The notes beneath the pieces were generated by a model. That model saw only the letters and a list, made by a program, of their open reading frames with translations. It was not told the DNA's origin and made no database searches. A program made the translations under genes and the position numbers. From Lichtheimia corymbifera B2541 (Eukaryota; Mucoromycota; Mucoromycetes; Mucorales; Lichtheimiaceae), in NCBI GenBank assembly GCA_000697475.1, contig JNEU01001167.1, forward strand, positions 40,586 through 104,585: 64,000 nt of DNA. The letters are read 5' to 3'. Positions 1 through 11,874 of this stretch are shown here, piece after piece (the first letter of the stretch is position 1; each line of letters begins with the position of its first letter).

Positions 1-961
1 ATCCGTCATAATATTCAAAGCTGTCTTTTCAAATTGCTTTTCTGCAGTGTCCGCCATTTCTCGTAGAGCTGTTATCCGATTGTTCTCGCTCTTATGGTCG
101 CTGGGTGAGATGTGCATAGCAAGCTTGTAAAGTCGAATGATACTAGGATCATCCCATCTTGTCATACCAATGATACTGGGTTGGGCTGAAATGACAAAGT
201 GCGCCAGCGCTAGCAGCGGATCAAGGTTGTTGTTGGAAGTAGAGGAGGAGGAAGTAGAGGATGATTGTATCCATGGATCAATGCTTTGGGGTGTCACCAT
301 GTAAAACTCTGTTGCATAATGCGTTGCTGCTTCTGAATGTAACAACCAAGGCCTGCATGCTGATGAGGGTTCGAAGGTTTTTGATATAACACGTGATGCG
401 CTTTTCAGACAAAACACCAAGATAATCGGCAGCTGCTTCGTGATCCGAGTGACATCCAGGCAATAGCCAATGGCACGTGTCAAAAAGCTTTGATCCACTT
501 TGCCCTGAAACTCAACAATGATAGGCGTTTGATCCAACTTTGATACGTATAGCACATCGCATTCAGTTTTGATAAAGCTGGTTGCTTCTGCATGAAAGGT
601 TCCAGGAGGCGTGTCAACCAACGACTGCGTGATCATATCAATAATCTCTTGTTCACGAGCTAAGAGCTTGGAAAAACGATCGGAACCAGGTAGGTGTTGC
701 GATGGCAACTTGAATTGAAGTACATCGTCAGGAACTAAAGCAATACATGGTTGGTCTTTTTTTCCTTGTATGCTTCCATGGTCTCTCACCATTATCACTC
801 GTATTGTCATTTGGCGTGTGGAGTGTCATTGGGAGCAAGGGAGAAACGCGCCTGTTACCGCTATTACCGCTATTACCGCTATTACCGCTGTTACCGCTAT
901 TACCGCTGTTACCGCTGTTGGCATGGCGGCGGACTATGAATACCCAAAATGGCGTCGGCAT
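1..961 (-). CDS. PD-(D/E)XK-like nuclease-fold protein, 3' end cut by window edge
   Basis: Partial gene. Preferred model: exon 1 961-790, 55-nt intron (GTGAGA...TTTAG), exon 2 734-1 running off the window in phase. After the intron the protein carries an Asp (about residue 117, context ECDVLY), then IIVEFQGK with Glu132 and Gln134, then a helix with an R-x-x-x-Y pattern. This D...E-x-Q/K layout is typical of PD-(D/E)XK (Rpn/transposase-associated) folds that are expanded as hypothetical proteins in Mucorales; the function here is unknown. Exon 1 contains a 9-bp minisatellite that translates as repeated Ser-Gly-Asn. An unspliced alternative starts at the ATG ending at 810 and reads straight into exon 2. 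The spliced form is preferred because the repeat stays in frame and the intron size fits the window. Family assignment is by pattern only. Confidence 0.55.
855..919. repeat. 9-bp minisatellite (TACCGCTAT / TACCGCTGT)
   Basis: About seven tandem copies of a 9-bp unit, alternating between two variants that differ in the last two bases. Read on the minus strand it encodes (Ser-Gly-Asn)n within the proposed first exon of the neighbouring PD-(D/E)XK-like gene, and the unit length preserves frame. Confidence 0.85.
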
Positions 962-1532
962 TTCAATGATGAGAGGGCCCTTTTCAACATGCAGGAGGCT
1001 TCATTATACTGACACCTTTCATTGTTCATTTTTGAGTGCGACACTTTCCTAATTGGAGCTTCCCCACCTTACTCTCTATTGGCGAACGCTTACTTTCTTC
1101 TGCGGTTCTTTTCTGGGTGGCGAGCGGGTTGATTATTGGGGTGCCAGTACACAGAGAGCCTTAGTGTGATTGAGTGCGTAAATAAACAAGTGACAATATC
1201 CATCATCAAGCAATATGACATCCATGTACGATATAACAGCTTCCCTCGGTTTATGCATCAAATTGGTTACACATCCGCACTCTGATGGGTTTACATATCC
1301 TTAGCTGCATCAGTACTATAGAGGGATCATTTGCTCATGATGTAGTTGAGTGAGTTATATACAAAAAAAGGAACAGCGTTCTGGTGGTACACGATCATTT
1401 CATCCAAGCAAAAAAGTACAGGGATTAAAACGCGATGACTTATCTATTAAATGGTACAAGAAATGATTCAAATAGCGATGTAACAAAACGAAAGGAAAAA
1501 CAAATAGCGTGAAAGGGATGGAAGTATGCTAT
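962..1532. other. Intergenic
   Basis: No coding sequence seen. It lies upstream of the minus-strand PD-(D/E)XK-like gene and downstream of the minus-strand kelch gene. AT-rich, with no clear structured element. Confidence 0.5.
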
Positions 1533-3743
1533 TTATGCACCATCCGGTTTGACAGGTTGGAGTTTTAAGCGAGGTGCATCTTTGCTTTCCGGTTTCATAG
1601 CTTCTCCACCATAAATGACTGAAGAAATAGGGGGCATTGTTTCGCCAACTTGGGTGCTGCTAGAGGAATACATATCATCGGTAGGCGTTGTAGGTTGAGG
1701 AGGATAATTATGATGCCAATCTATAGAGGGTATATGAGCAACCTATACAACAAGCGTTCATGTCTTCTTCTATTACCGTCATCGTGCGAGGGATTGGCGT
1801 TCATAATGCTCTGCTTTTGTTGGCGTGCATTACGACGGCGACGTATGAAAACAAAGGCAAGGATACCAGCAATGAGACCGACCTATATATATTTATGCTT
1901 CAGAATGAGGGGACCAGCACAATGAAACATGTGATAATAATGTTACTACTTACACCAACAACAACACCCACCACAATGCCTGCGATGGCACCACCTGAAA
2001 GGCTATCTCCACCCTCGCCTAGAGTTTCACCATCCATTCCTTGAGCGTCGCCTGGTGACTTTACACCATCAAAAATGTCGACCAACGTCCAGCTGTTTGT
2101 ATCGAGGATTAGGTAGCCTTCTGCATTATCGCTATTGGTTGTTCGGCCAAATAGAATAAATACGCTATTGTTGGATACGCGGACCACTATGAGAGTAGCT
2201 GATGAATGATATGCTCAACCACTGTTGTGGGACCATTTTTACTTACTTGAATGACCAAACCGTTGGAATTGTAATTCCATACGGTTACTGGTACCACTGG
2301 ATGTAATACGAGGTGTGACATTTTCCCAATGACCAGTTTGTGTATTGAGAACATAAGCTACATCATCCACAGGCTGCAAATATTTTTCATTATTGGCGGT
2401 ATGTTCCCATCCAGCTATAATATGTCATTTCTATCATCAGTATTCCCAGCATTTGTAACACATGGATTCGATCACAGCTGTAACTTACGTTTGGCACCAC
2501 CGTACAACAAAATGGAACCATCATTCACTGGAGAAAAAAAAAGGAGTTACAAGAGTGAGTTACACTAAGAGCGTGGATTCAATATGCTGTATACACACGT
2601 ACATGTAACTGAAGAAGCATGCCATCGTTTGCTGGGAATATCTCCCGTCATCATCTCCTTTGTCCATCCTCTGCTGACATCGTAGATAAGGATGTTATCC
2701 ATATCGGCATCGGCCATCCCATAGGGCCATGGTTGTGTGGCATTGTTGGGTGTTGCTGTTTGTCCACCGAGGACATAAAAGCGGCCGTCTTTGCCTTGAG
2801 AAACGGTATGGCGTTCACGTCCCACCACAATAACATTATTTGGATTGGCCGCATTGCCATATGTCCAAGTCCACTGCAATGGATATGTACATGTCAATGA
2901 CATTGCCCATCCTTTTAAGGGATATAAACACGTACCCCATTGTTACCGTAATTCAAAAGCTTGGGTCGGCTAGGATATTGCTTCTTGCTCATCTCTGCTG
3001 GCGTCGTAAAACCTGTTGACACGTCGCTATAAACAAATCAGTAACAAGATTTTAGATACACGTGAGGCTGCATACATACCCCACTCCGCCAAACATAAAC
3101 ATGCTGTTGCCGGTATCGGCATTGACAGTCAAGATGTTGAGTTTGCTACAAAAGGGTAAATTTTTACAAAAAGAGATGATGAGCGCGCGGACATCTCCAT
3201 GGCGACGACGCTGTACTTTAAGTAATCGTCATGTATACATACGTTTGAACAAACAAGCTCGTGTCGATGGGCGACCAGCTGTTACTGGTGGTGTTGTATG
3301 CGAGCGTCTGATGAGGAAGTGCCTGGTTTTCTTGGGCGATACCGGTACCTCCAGACATGATGAATGTATCTGAATCAGCAAAAGCTGCCATACCAAATAA
3401 CATGTTTGGTTTTGGAGCATTGGTGCCGTTGGTTGGAAGAGCCACCCATGAACTTTGGTCGTTCCGGATGTTTATTGTGGAGGATACATCAAGCGAATAA
3501 AAGACGTTGGTTGCATTGATAAAGTTATAATCGAGTGGCGAAGGTGATCCACCATAGCAATAAATGCTGCTTTTTACAAGGGTGCACCCTGCACATATAA
3601 CTAAGTTAAGCCAACATCATATGTATACGCTATACGAATGTATGTAGCTTACCAGGGGCAAAACCATTAGGATACTTGTCAGCTGATACGAGTGTGCCAG
3701 CAGCCAATGCTGCGATGCTCAATGCTGTTGTGATAGGGCGCAT
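1533..3743 (-). CDS. Kelch-repeat single-pass membrane protein
   Basis: Ten exons: 3743-3653, 3588-3243, 3145-3080, 3026-2936, 2873-2603, 2527-2489, 2357-2247, 2186-1954, 1882-1777, 1720-1533; phases agree at all junctions (513 aa). The N-terminus (MRPITTALSIAALAAG) is a signal peptide. Kelch/galactose-oxidase-like blades follow, marked by YCYGGS, MFMFGGVG, YVLGGQ, LLYGGA and ILFGR motifs. A membrane segment lies at about 406-429, followed by RRRR and a short cytoplasmic tail ending in KPDGA. No catalytic galactose-oxidase residues were identified, so it is probably a surface or endomembrane beta-propeller rather than an oxidase. Such kelch-TM proteins are common in Mucorales; the specific role is unknown. 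The start is fixed by the signal peptide. Confidence 0.85.
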
Positions 3744-4854
3744 TGGGCAAGAAAAGAATACAAAAGCAAAAGACTGATATGGGTTGTGATGGGGAAGGAA
3801 AAGAAACGAGTGAACAGAAAAAAAAAACCTGTCGTATCCTGTATGTGAACAGAATTTTGGATGTGGGTGCTATAAATGAGGTGGCGTAGGACAAGCTTGC
3901 GCCCCGTGGTGCAAATTTCGATGCACAAAGTAGCAGTTTTGCCGTGTTCTTCTCAATGTCCGCGACAAGCTATGAAAGTATACACCTGGCCAAGTGCACT
4001 TTAGCCCCCAAGGGTGGTAGCATTTCATTCATTTTGTCATGTACCAGGAAGTCAACTATTAAAACAGAACATTTTCTGGATCACACAATCCCATATGCAT
4101 AATAGGTTAAAGTTGCGGCTATAATAGATTGGTGTGACAGTAACATGGATGAATTCCAGCAGTTGCAAACGCATGTTGTCGTCGCGCGAATTGATTCATG
4201 TTCACAAATGGTTGGGTTCATCTCTCTATGTGTGTACACAGAAAACGAAGAGTGCATTGGACAATGAAAACGTTACAACTTTTTATTAGATGAGTCTACT
4301 GCAATTGAGAATTTTGTGCAAGGCACACGTGTTCTCCTGATGTTTGCATTGCTTGTGAGCAAATGACAAGAGTGGCTAGGGTTATTTCCATTTTCTGTAA
4401 AGGCGATCGCCACTTGCCTGATTTGAAACGCCTGTGTCTTTTGAAGTCAAATGCGCCGCTTTTGTTGCAATGCGAGGCACTATGTTATTTTCAGAGTTCA
4501 GTCATGCATGGTTATGATGATAGCGAATGATAAAAATGGGTAGAAAGTAGAAAGTAGCTATACTCGTGGGTAATGGTGTCATCACGCATCGTATACAACG
4601 TAGTACTTTTGTGCGAGCGAACAATGAAGAATCAACCATCTTTCTCCTTATTTCCCCTTCCTTCACTACAAAAGATGACCACTACATGTGCTTGTAAACA
4701 TTCATTTTATTATATCACTTTTTCCCTATTGCTATCCACATGATGGGTTTGATGGTGGTGACGAGTCGGGGTTTGGTACCCATTAGCTTGGTCGGCTTGC
4801 AACTCACGGAAGAAAACGTTGTTGATTCCAAACGCGCACCATCGATCGGCAACC
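3744..4854. other. Divergent intergenic region
   Basis: Separates the kelch gene (minus) from the twin-CX9C gene (plus) and presumably holds both promoters. A T-rich tract on the minus strand lies just upstream of the kelch start. I see no gene here. Confidence 0.5.
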
Positions 4855-5273
4855 ATGGACGACACATTGGCTCAAGTTCAAGCAAAATGCGCTCTTCAGT
4901 TAGAAATGTATCAGAAATGCGTTGGCAACTACCCTGATTCCTGGGACAAGAGCTGTGTTCAGCAGCGTAACGCACTAACAAAGTGCTCGGAAGAACAGTA
5001 AGTCATTATCCAGTTGCCAATAACAACCCTCATTTAACCTTCTGCCTACCCAGTGTTGGTATTCTCAAATATGTCAAGCAACATTGCACAAGCCAAATCA
5101 AGGCGTATGATGAGTGTCTCTCAGCCAACCAAACCGAACCTGAAAAGTGCGTTTCTGCATTGCGCGAGCTCTATCTTTGTACAGAAGCAACATCAGCGGC
5201 CTATCGTCAACAACAATCCAAGAACGATGCAACTGATGCAAAGGATCAGCCATCCAACACTGAAAAGCAATAG
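4855..5273 (+). CDS. MIX14: Twin-CX9C mitochondrial intermembrane-space protein (CHCHD5/Mix14 family)
   Basis: Two exons, 4855-4997 and 5054-5273 (120 aa). Four perfect C-x9-C motifs can be read: CALQLEMYQKC, CVQQRNALTKC, CTSQIKAYDEC and CVSALRELYLC. That is the double twin-CX9C (two CHCH units) layout of CHCHD5 and yeast Mix14/Mic14. Such proteins are imported and oxidised by Mia40-Erv1 in the intermembrane space; their exact task is poorly defined. There is no presequence, as expected. The polar C-terminal tail (KNDATDAKDQ) is variable. It converges on SDHAF1 with 88 bp between stop codons. The start is the first ATG in frame. Confidence 0.92.
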
Positions 5274-5361
5274 ACTTGGTATTGCCCCATTGTATAGACT
5301 TGTAATGCACATTTATGAAATACATATTATATATATCAACATGGGAGATGTCAGGGTAAAT

Positions 5362-5686
5362 TTACAAGTGGATGTCTTGGATACTGGGGTTGCTGTAGGT
5401 TTCTAGTTGTTTCTTGCCTCGACGTAGCATGTATTCTATAGTAACAAAGTCGTTTTTGCGGATATTGTGTGCTCGGAACTCGCGTCGAATGTATGCATGA
5501 AACCGGGGTCGTGCTTCCTAAAGAGTGGGGAGGGAGAGCGTGTGTGTGTGTAAATACAACCACTTTAGTCATTGCTTCAATGCTCTTATTGTATGCAATT
5601 ACCACTGGTTTCTTTCTTGCTTCACGGAAGCATTCTCTGTAAAAGTTGATCACCTGTTGCTGTAATCCAGATCGTCGGCCAGCCAT
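5362..5686 (-). CDS. SDHAF1: Succinate dehydrogenase assembly factor 1 (LYR family)
   Basis: Two exons, 5686-5603 and 5517-5362 (79 aa, the size of yeast Sdh6). SGLQQQVINFYREC contains the LYR-type motif as F-Y-R at 15-17, followed by ARPRFHAYIRREF and the family's ending pattern FVTIEYMLRRGKKQLE. The family acts in the mitochondrial matrix, helping iron-sulfur maturation of the SDH iron-sulfur subunit for complex II. The intron falls in phase 0 between KKPV and EARPRF. The gene is convergent with the twin-CX9C gene and lies close to the AIF-like gene, also mitochondrial. Confidence 0.92.
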
Positions 5687-6160
5687 GACGAGAACACTGT
5701 ATCAACACAAAAGTGCAACTGCAAGGGCATGTGAGACGCCTGATGAGGCGCGCTGAGTTTTTACCATCACATGATTCAATGTCAATGCTGGGTGCATGTC
5801 ATGGAAGATGTAACAAAGACGAAGCAAAGTATTTTCACTCCACGGACGCTATTATCGTATCTATGCAATAGGTCATCAATACCTTGATCTCGAGAACTTG
5901 CAGAATTAGAACAATGACCCCTCTCTTTGTAAAGGCGGTACATTAATGTACCGACCTATCCTGACCTGAACACATCCATTGAATCCCCTTACCCACACCA
6001 TGCAATTATGCTAAAATAACAATGATAACTTTTGTTGCTTTTCAAGAATAAATGATGTCTAATGATACTAATGAGAGTCCTCTTCATGAAGGTTGAATCT
6101 AACGTACAAAAATTAGTCATTCATCCTCTTAAACCATCCAACTCAATCTCTGCCAGGAAC
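5687..6160. other. Intergenic
   Basis: Holds the upstream side of SDHAF1 and the downstream side of the AIF-like gene (both minus). No ORF with coding character was seen. Confidence 0.5.
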
Positions 6161-8554
6161 TTACTTTTTAAGCAAGCCATCAATTTGATCGGAAGTGTAG
6201 CCAGCATTGATGATATCACGAGCTTCCTGAACCTTGCCAAAGACATTGAAGAGCAAGAGACCAACAATCTTCTTGTCACGGAGATAGAACACCAATCCCT
6301 TGCCAAACTATAAACCATCCATCCATCGTCAATTATACCTTCCTTCATATCCATGAACCTATTTGGATTTTACCTTCTCATCTTGGAAAGTGTCCTTAGC
6401 CACGGCAGGCTTGGCAGCCTCACTGGAAGTTGTAGTAGCAGTAGCATTGGGAGCACCACGTGGGCTATTGGCTTCAGAAGCAGCACCCATTGCAGGTGTA
6501 TCCTTGGCGGTGGCCTTGGCCCATACACTCAAGGTTGACAATTGAGAATCAACCAAACCAACAGCTTCATAGCCGACTTCAGGACCTAAATCAGACCTAT
6601 TCCAATCATGTTATTAACCATGTCCTTGTTATGCTAACGATATACCACTTACCAGAACATGGATTGATGCGTGTATGGCTTGGCAGCACCAACCATGTTT
6701 TCACCAGCATGACGACCACTCAAGACAGCACTATAAATACCGGCATGTATGAATACCAAGCACTATCCTTTTCTTTTACATACATGATACTCACTGGTCA
6801 TGATGCTCAATGCGACGGCGACCCAATTGAACATCGTGGAAGGATACCATGTCACCAGCAGCAAAGACATCAGTACGGGCTTCAAGCTCAGCATTGACAA
6901 CAACACCAGCACGCTTTTCATCGACCTCCAAACCGGCAGCTCGAGCCAATTCGACACGGGGTTCGATACCAACAGCAACAACAACGTGATCCACAGCCAA
7001 TTGCTTGTCACCACCAAGGTTCAAAACAACCTTATTGTCATCCGATTTGATCGATTGAATGGCACTGTTGGTTTCCACGTTGACACCCACTATCACAATG
7101 CATATTAGCACATTCTCAATTACCATCCCATGATCCTGGTGATAATGACTTACACTTGCGAACACGGCTGGTGGTCCACTTTGTCAAATAGGAGGGGAAA
7201 ACATTGGCCATGTTGCCCTCTATAAAAAGATAACCTCCTGGTTAATATATCATCATGCTTTCAGATCCATCCAATATTGACCTTCAGGGAAAACTTGGGT
7301 GACAGTAAGGTTCTCCTTCTCAGCTACAGTTGAACATCCTGTTTAGAAAATGGCTCTTTTTACTCCTTCCAATAAATACATACCGCGCTTGGACAATGCA
7401 ACAGCTAATTCGGAGCCAAGGAACCCACCACCAACAACAGCAATATGAGCACCATTCTTGGCAATCTTGTCAAGCTTCTTGAAATCCTCCACAGTGCGGT
7501 AAGTGGTTACATTAGCAACGTCCTTGGGTTGGTTGGGAAGGTTCTTGGGTTCACCACCAGTGGCAAGAAGAACCTATATACATTCAATGATCCATGAATA
7601 CACGTGATAAAGAAGATCCGTCAGTTTGTAACGTACCTTGTTGTAGTAAATGACACTACCATCAGCCAAAGTAACAGTGTGGTCCTCAATGTTAAGCTTG
7701 GACACCTTGTTGAATAAAAGCTTGATCTTGGAAGTCTGCAAATCCGAACCCGAAGCATCAGGAATGACTTGATATTCAGCAAGGTCTTGATAGATAGTGC
7801 TACAAAGATGGCCCGTTGTCTCAGTAACGTTGCTAAGGTTCCCAATCACTTTGTTTATTACTTACTTGCGTTCGTTGCCTTGCCACTAAAATGAAGAAGG
7901 TTGTGTTAGCTGCAATACATTTTCCACATGCTTTTCCTAATGCTTACATCCTTGAAAACGAGCTTCTTGGCAACTTCGGGATCTTCTGAGAACCACAATT
8001 CCTTGGACAATGGGGGTCTATTGTCATATTAGATTCCCATGTTTACGTGCATGAAAGAGAGTCGTCCCGTACCTCATGTAAGGAGCATATTCCTCGTCGC
8101 CGATGATAATGACCTAGACCCATGCATTAATTCAATCCATCCCAATACCAATACCAGATATTGATTGCTGTATACTCACATTTGCTTGAGGATCCTTCTC
8201 CTTGATAGCTTGAGCAGCAGCGAATGAAGCAGTTCCTGCACCAATAAGGACATAAGGCTTTTGAACCTTGGGAGCTTCTTCAACAGGAGCAGCAGGGGCA
8301 GCAGCAGTAGCAGGCTCATGAGGTTCTTCAACAAGCTTCTTCTTTGGCTTTGGTGGTGGCGAGGTCAATTTGAAAAGAATGGGACCAAAGACAATGAGCG
8401 ATCCAAGGAACCAGGGTGTGCTGCTTGTGGGTTGGTGTTGATGTTGTTGCTGGGTCGCGTAAGAACGAGCCATGCGACGAGTCGTCTGTGGCAAAGTGCG
8501 GCCAATTCTTGCCGATTGACGAGCAGCTGACACGCGAAGCAAATTCATGGACAT
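6161..8554 (-). CDS. AIFM1: Apoptosis-inducing-factor-like mitochondrial NADH/FAD oxidoreductase
   Basis: Twelve exons: 8554-8180, 8113-8073, 8017-7948, 7885-7866, 7799-7637, 7573-7384, 7323-7282, 7219-7154, 7089-6795, 6730-6653, 6596-6374, 6307-6161 (569 aa), all in phase. The Arg/Ser-rich N-terminus (to SYATQ) is a mitochondrial presequence, followed by a membrane segment near 47-62. The FAD dinucleotide fold begins at [41 protein letters not shown] (NAD site), AAGDM and [10 protein letters not shown] follow as in animal AIFM1. The C-terminal domain ends [10 protein letters not shown]...LLKK. The AIFM1 family supports respiratory-chain biogenesis, in animals through MIA40/CHCHD4. Exon 4 is only 20 nt; intron 7 has the atypical donor GTCAAT. 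The ATG ending at 8584 is an alternative start. Confidence 0.93.
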
Positions 8555-8998
8555 GGTGATGGCCAGGGTCGTAAATTGACACAAAAGGAAGAGGAGGTGT
8601 ATGTATAGGAAACCAGACGCAGTATAAAAATTGCAGACTTAACTCAGTTCAGTCTTCTGTTGCCATGGAGATGGTATCTTACCTACTATCACATTATGAC
8701 CTATCCTATCTTTAACAACCCTTGATATGCATACCCCATAATCAATAAACGTATTTTGGAGTGTACAGTATCAAAATATTTCGAGTGGACGGATTGGCTG
8801 ATCACGTGATACGAGATCGTCGTTCGATTGAGCAAAGTAATGGATGAAGATGGCTGCACTTTTGACTCGCATATTCATGCATAACCAAGTCCAACATGAG
8901 TTTAAAATTCAAATTCACGGCATAGCAATGTCATTTGTATCGTTGAAGTTTATTCCCCAGGTATGTATGGGCTCTGATTATAAATCATCCATCTCTTT
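8555..8998. other. Intergenic
   Basis: Upstream of the AIF-like gene and downstream of the GST gene, both on the minus strand. No gene seen. Confidence 0.5.
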
Positions 8999-9948
8999 TC
9001 AACTATCCTTTGGGTGTGGCAATGTTTCCATGTATGCAATACCGGCCTGGAGCGACTTGCGTGCATACATTATTTCAGCAAACTTTGCAAGTTTGGGGTA
9101 GTTCTATAATAATATGCATTTCATATCAATACACGTTCATGCCAATCAGCTTATATTATACACACCTTGATACGCTTTCTGTGAAGAGGGAGATTGATGA
9201 CAAAGAAGACGTAAAAGTCGGCATAGGTAATCTGGATACAACAAGAGGTCAGTGCCATGTACATGTTGCACGCACAACGTGTACCTACCTCTTGGCCCGC
9301 AGCAAATGGTCCATCATCATGGTAATTATACACACGCTCAAAGCGTGAGAAGAACACATCAAGATGCTCGTTTTCGTATTCTTCAATACCATCCTATAGC
9401 CCTCAGTGTCAGTCACTCTATGCTCATCACATGGGATGACTTGCTCCTTACCTTTCCACGAATGATATGGTTATAGCGAGCACGATTCCAATCCATAGCA
9501 GCATCCAGGGTGCAATCAACAAATTGCTCAAGATCTTCATCAGCTGGAACATACTTGCCTATAGCATGTTTAGGGAATATGTTTCATTGCGTAATCAATC
9601 ACGACAACTTACCAAATTTCTTGGAAAGGAAACGCATGATAGGCATATTGCCACTGTAGCGTTTACCCTTGTATTCAATCATGGGTGCCTGATCGAAAGG
9701 GTAACCCGAGGCAATCCACTGATATTTGACCTTGGTAACAAAATCGTTCCATTCAATCAAATCAAACTCATAATCAACACCAGAGTCATCAAGCAAGAAC
9801 CGGAGAGGTCCACCAAGCGCTGCGTCTATATATAGCCAATAACATGAGTATCGATTATCGATGCATGCAACGTGTGACGGCAACCAGTGTACTTACAGCC
9901 AGGGATCACATAGTGGAAAATCACCTTGTCAGTAGAAGAGGTAGTCAT
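8999..9948 (-). CDS. Glutathione S-transferase
   Basis: Six exons: 9948-9897, 9825-9613, 9558-9452, 9393-9289, 9231-9166, 9103-8999 (215 aa, usual cytosolic GST size). The thioredoxin-like N-domain carries FHYVIPGCYA, the GST proline in FDQAPMIEY and the glutathione gamma-glutamyl binding turn YSGNMPIMRFL. The all-helical C-domain carries the N-capping/hydrophobic-staple motif ITYADF. It resembles the sigma-like class; the substrate is unknown. It conjugates glutathione to electrophiles in the cytosol. The start follows a TATAAAAG element. Confidence 0.88.
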
Positions 9949-11874
9949 AATGAAGCTTGAGTATTTCTGGATTCACAACTTTATGAGCCTTCTTTTATAA
10001 TACTCACTTACCTGGATGAGTTACATGGACGACGAAGAATGGCATGCAACAACCATATGATGAAAAATTTCAGCTCATTGTTGCACATTGCATTGTGTGG
10101 GGATACATCATGTTTGATCGCATGCGTAGATGGATAGCAAAAATTTCTCGATATTGGTTTGATTTGTCATCTAAACAATGCCAACGGTGTTGCTTCCACT
10201 GCAGTGTCGATGTTATACATGAGCCCCAGCCCTCAATGATTGTTTGCGGGCCTATTGTTTCTCCGTGAAAGATGCATGGTGATACAGTACTCCATTTGAC
10301 AGCAGCAGTACGAATCGATCCTGGTCATCTAATTGTTGATTCCCATTCCCATGGTCATGCATGGTACAAAAATAAGAGGTTTATGTAGTGGCTCAAACGC
10401 ACAGTTGCCATTGATGTGGTATCTGGTCTACCAGAATATATCGTGTGGGTCATGCATTATCAATCCTTTATACACATTCTATGATTGGTAGTAGTGGTTT
10501 GGGAGGTATACCACGCAAAGCTTTTCTTGTGAAAGAACAAGCTTATCAAGTAGCACAGGGTGTTAGATTGAGAAGCAATGGATGACAAAGGAATGGCTTG
10601 TACCCTTAAATAAAAGAGTTTTATTACATGTATACAATTTCACTGCCTATCTATATCCAAATAAAACCCGGGAAGCATGAACGGATGTGATGTGATGAAA
10701 GAAAAAAACATCTCGATATGATGATGTAAGTGATCCAACCTCGCTTTCCGACCTTCAATTTCCTATTCCCTCTTCAATCCCGGAACCAACCAAGTGATCC
10801 ACATCTTGCACATATGATCTGATAGCACGATATCCTCCAAAAGATTATGTTGAATCCAATTTTCATTCAGTGAAGAAGTTGAAGATGAGCACATGTAGCG
10901 TGTGTGTTTATGTAAATAAGATAAAGGAACAGCATTGTAGATTGAATAAGATGCAGGTGATCACATAGAGGGTAACAGGAATAATTGTGTCATTCTATCC
11001 TTGATTACAAAATAGCTGCTGCGCTCATTGACTACAGTATTCCAATACTACATATGGCGAAGATATAAGCCGTCTCGTGAATGCCGTTCAATCCATCCTC
11101 ATCAGCACCCGTAGTCATATGATATGGTCCTCCCTTGCTACTGACTACGTGTCAAGTAACCAAAGCAATATTCCAGGTATTCTTTGTCATTGTTGCACCT
11201 GATTGCATCCATCCATCCATCCGTCATAACCGTTGCAAGTCCAATATGTTGTTTGAAAGAGTCATGTGATCGCTGTCAGTATGCTTCCTTTTCCATCTGG
11301 CCGTTGATCTATCCTTTTCTTGGTCGTTTTCCATCGCGACTCAACCACCAGGTAAAGATCTCTTGCATCGTAGTGTACTCGATAGCTGATACGGCATCAT
11401 CCATTGGTATTCGTATGTATCAAAGCAAGTTGCTATACGTGAATAAAGCTGCTTCTAAACAGTGGCTGTTGGCTGTTCACATCAAAAAGGCTGCATGTCA
11501 GGTTGCTCCAAGTAGATAACACTGTTTGAGACGATGAAGTAAAGGGTTCGCTGACAGCAACTGCTGGAATGAATGCTGTTACGTTTGATGGTGCGTTCGG
11601 GATTGTTCAAAAGAAGGTGGAGTGTCAAGAAACGCGGGTGTTTGGAGTAGACTGTGTATACGCCATGGACTTGCCATTCAGTGAAAGACAATTGGATCAA
11701 GACAACTGTAGGATTGGCATAATGAGCTGAAGCAGGACAATCATTCGCAGGTGGTAGTTGTGGATGAATGGGGCAACAGTTGCGAATGGAGAAAGAGGCA
11801 GGAAGGTGCAAGTGGAAGAGTTGAAAATTTAAGTTGGTTGAGCTGTCAGGCATATTCATGCACACTGTAAATTG
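9949..11874. other. Long intergenic region
   Basis: No convincing protein gene on either strand. The ORFs at 11184-11519 and 11482-11898 lack recognisable motifs. An AATAAA-rich turn at about 10606-10625 looks like a polyadenylation region, so a noncoding or 3'-UTR transcript is possible but unproved. Confidence 0.45.
9992..9999 (-). promoter_or_regulatory. TATA-like box upstream of GST gene
   Basis: TATAAAAG on the minus strand, about 44 nt before the GST start codon. The same stretch could instead sit in a short 5'-UTR intron (GTAAGT...CCAG), so the role is tentative. Confidence 0.35.

Noticed and set aside
1859..1868. GTATCCTT-type (U12-like) donor on the minus strand in the kelch gene
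   Set aside because: It lies inside coding sequence (AGILA); no U12 branch site follows.
6062..6897. Plus-strand ORFs opposite the AIF-like gene
   Set aside because: They are antisense to a well-supported 12-exon gene and have no motif.
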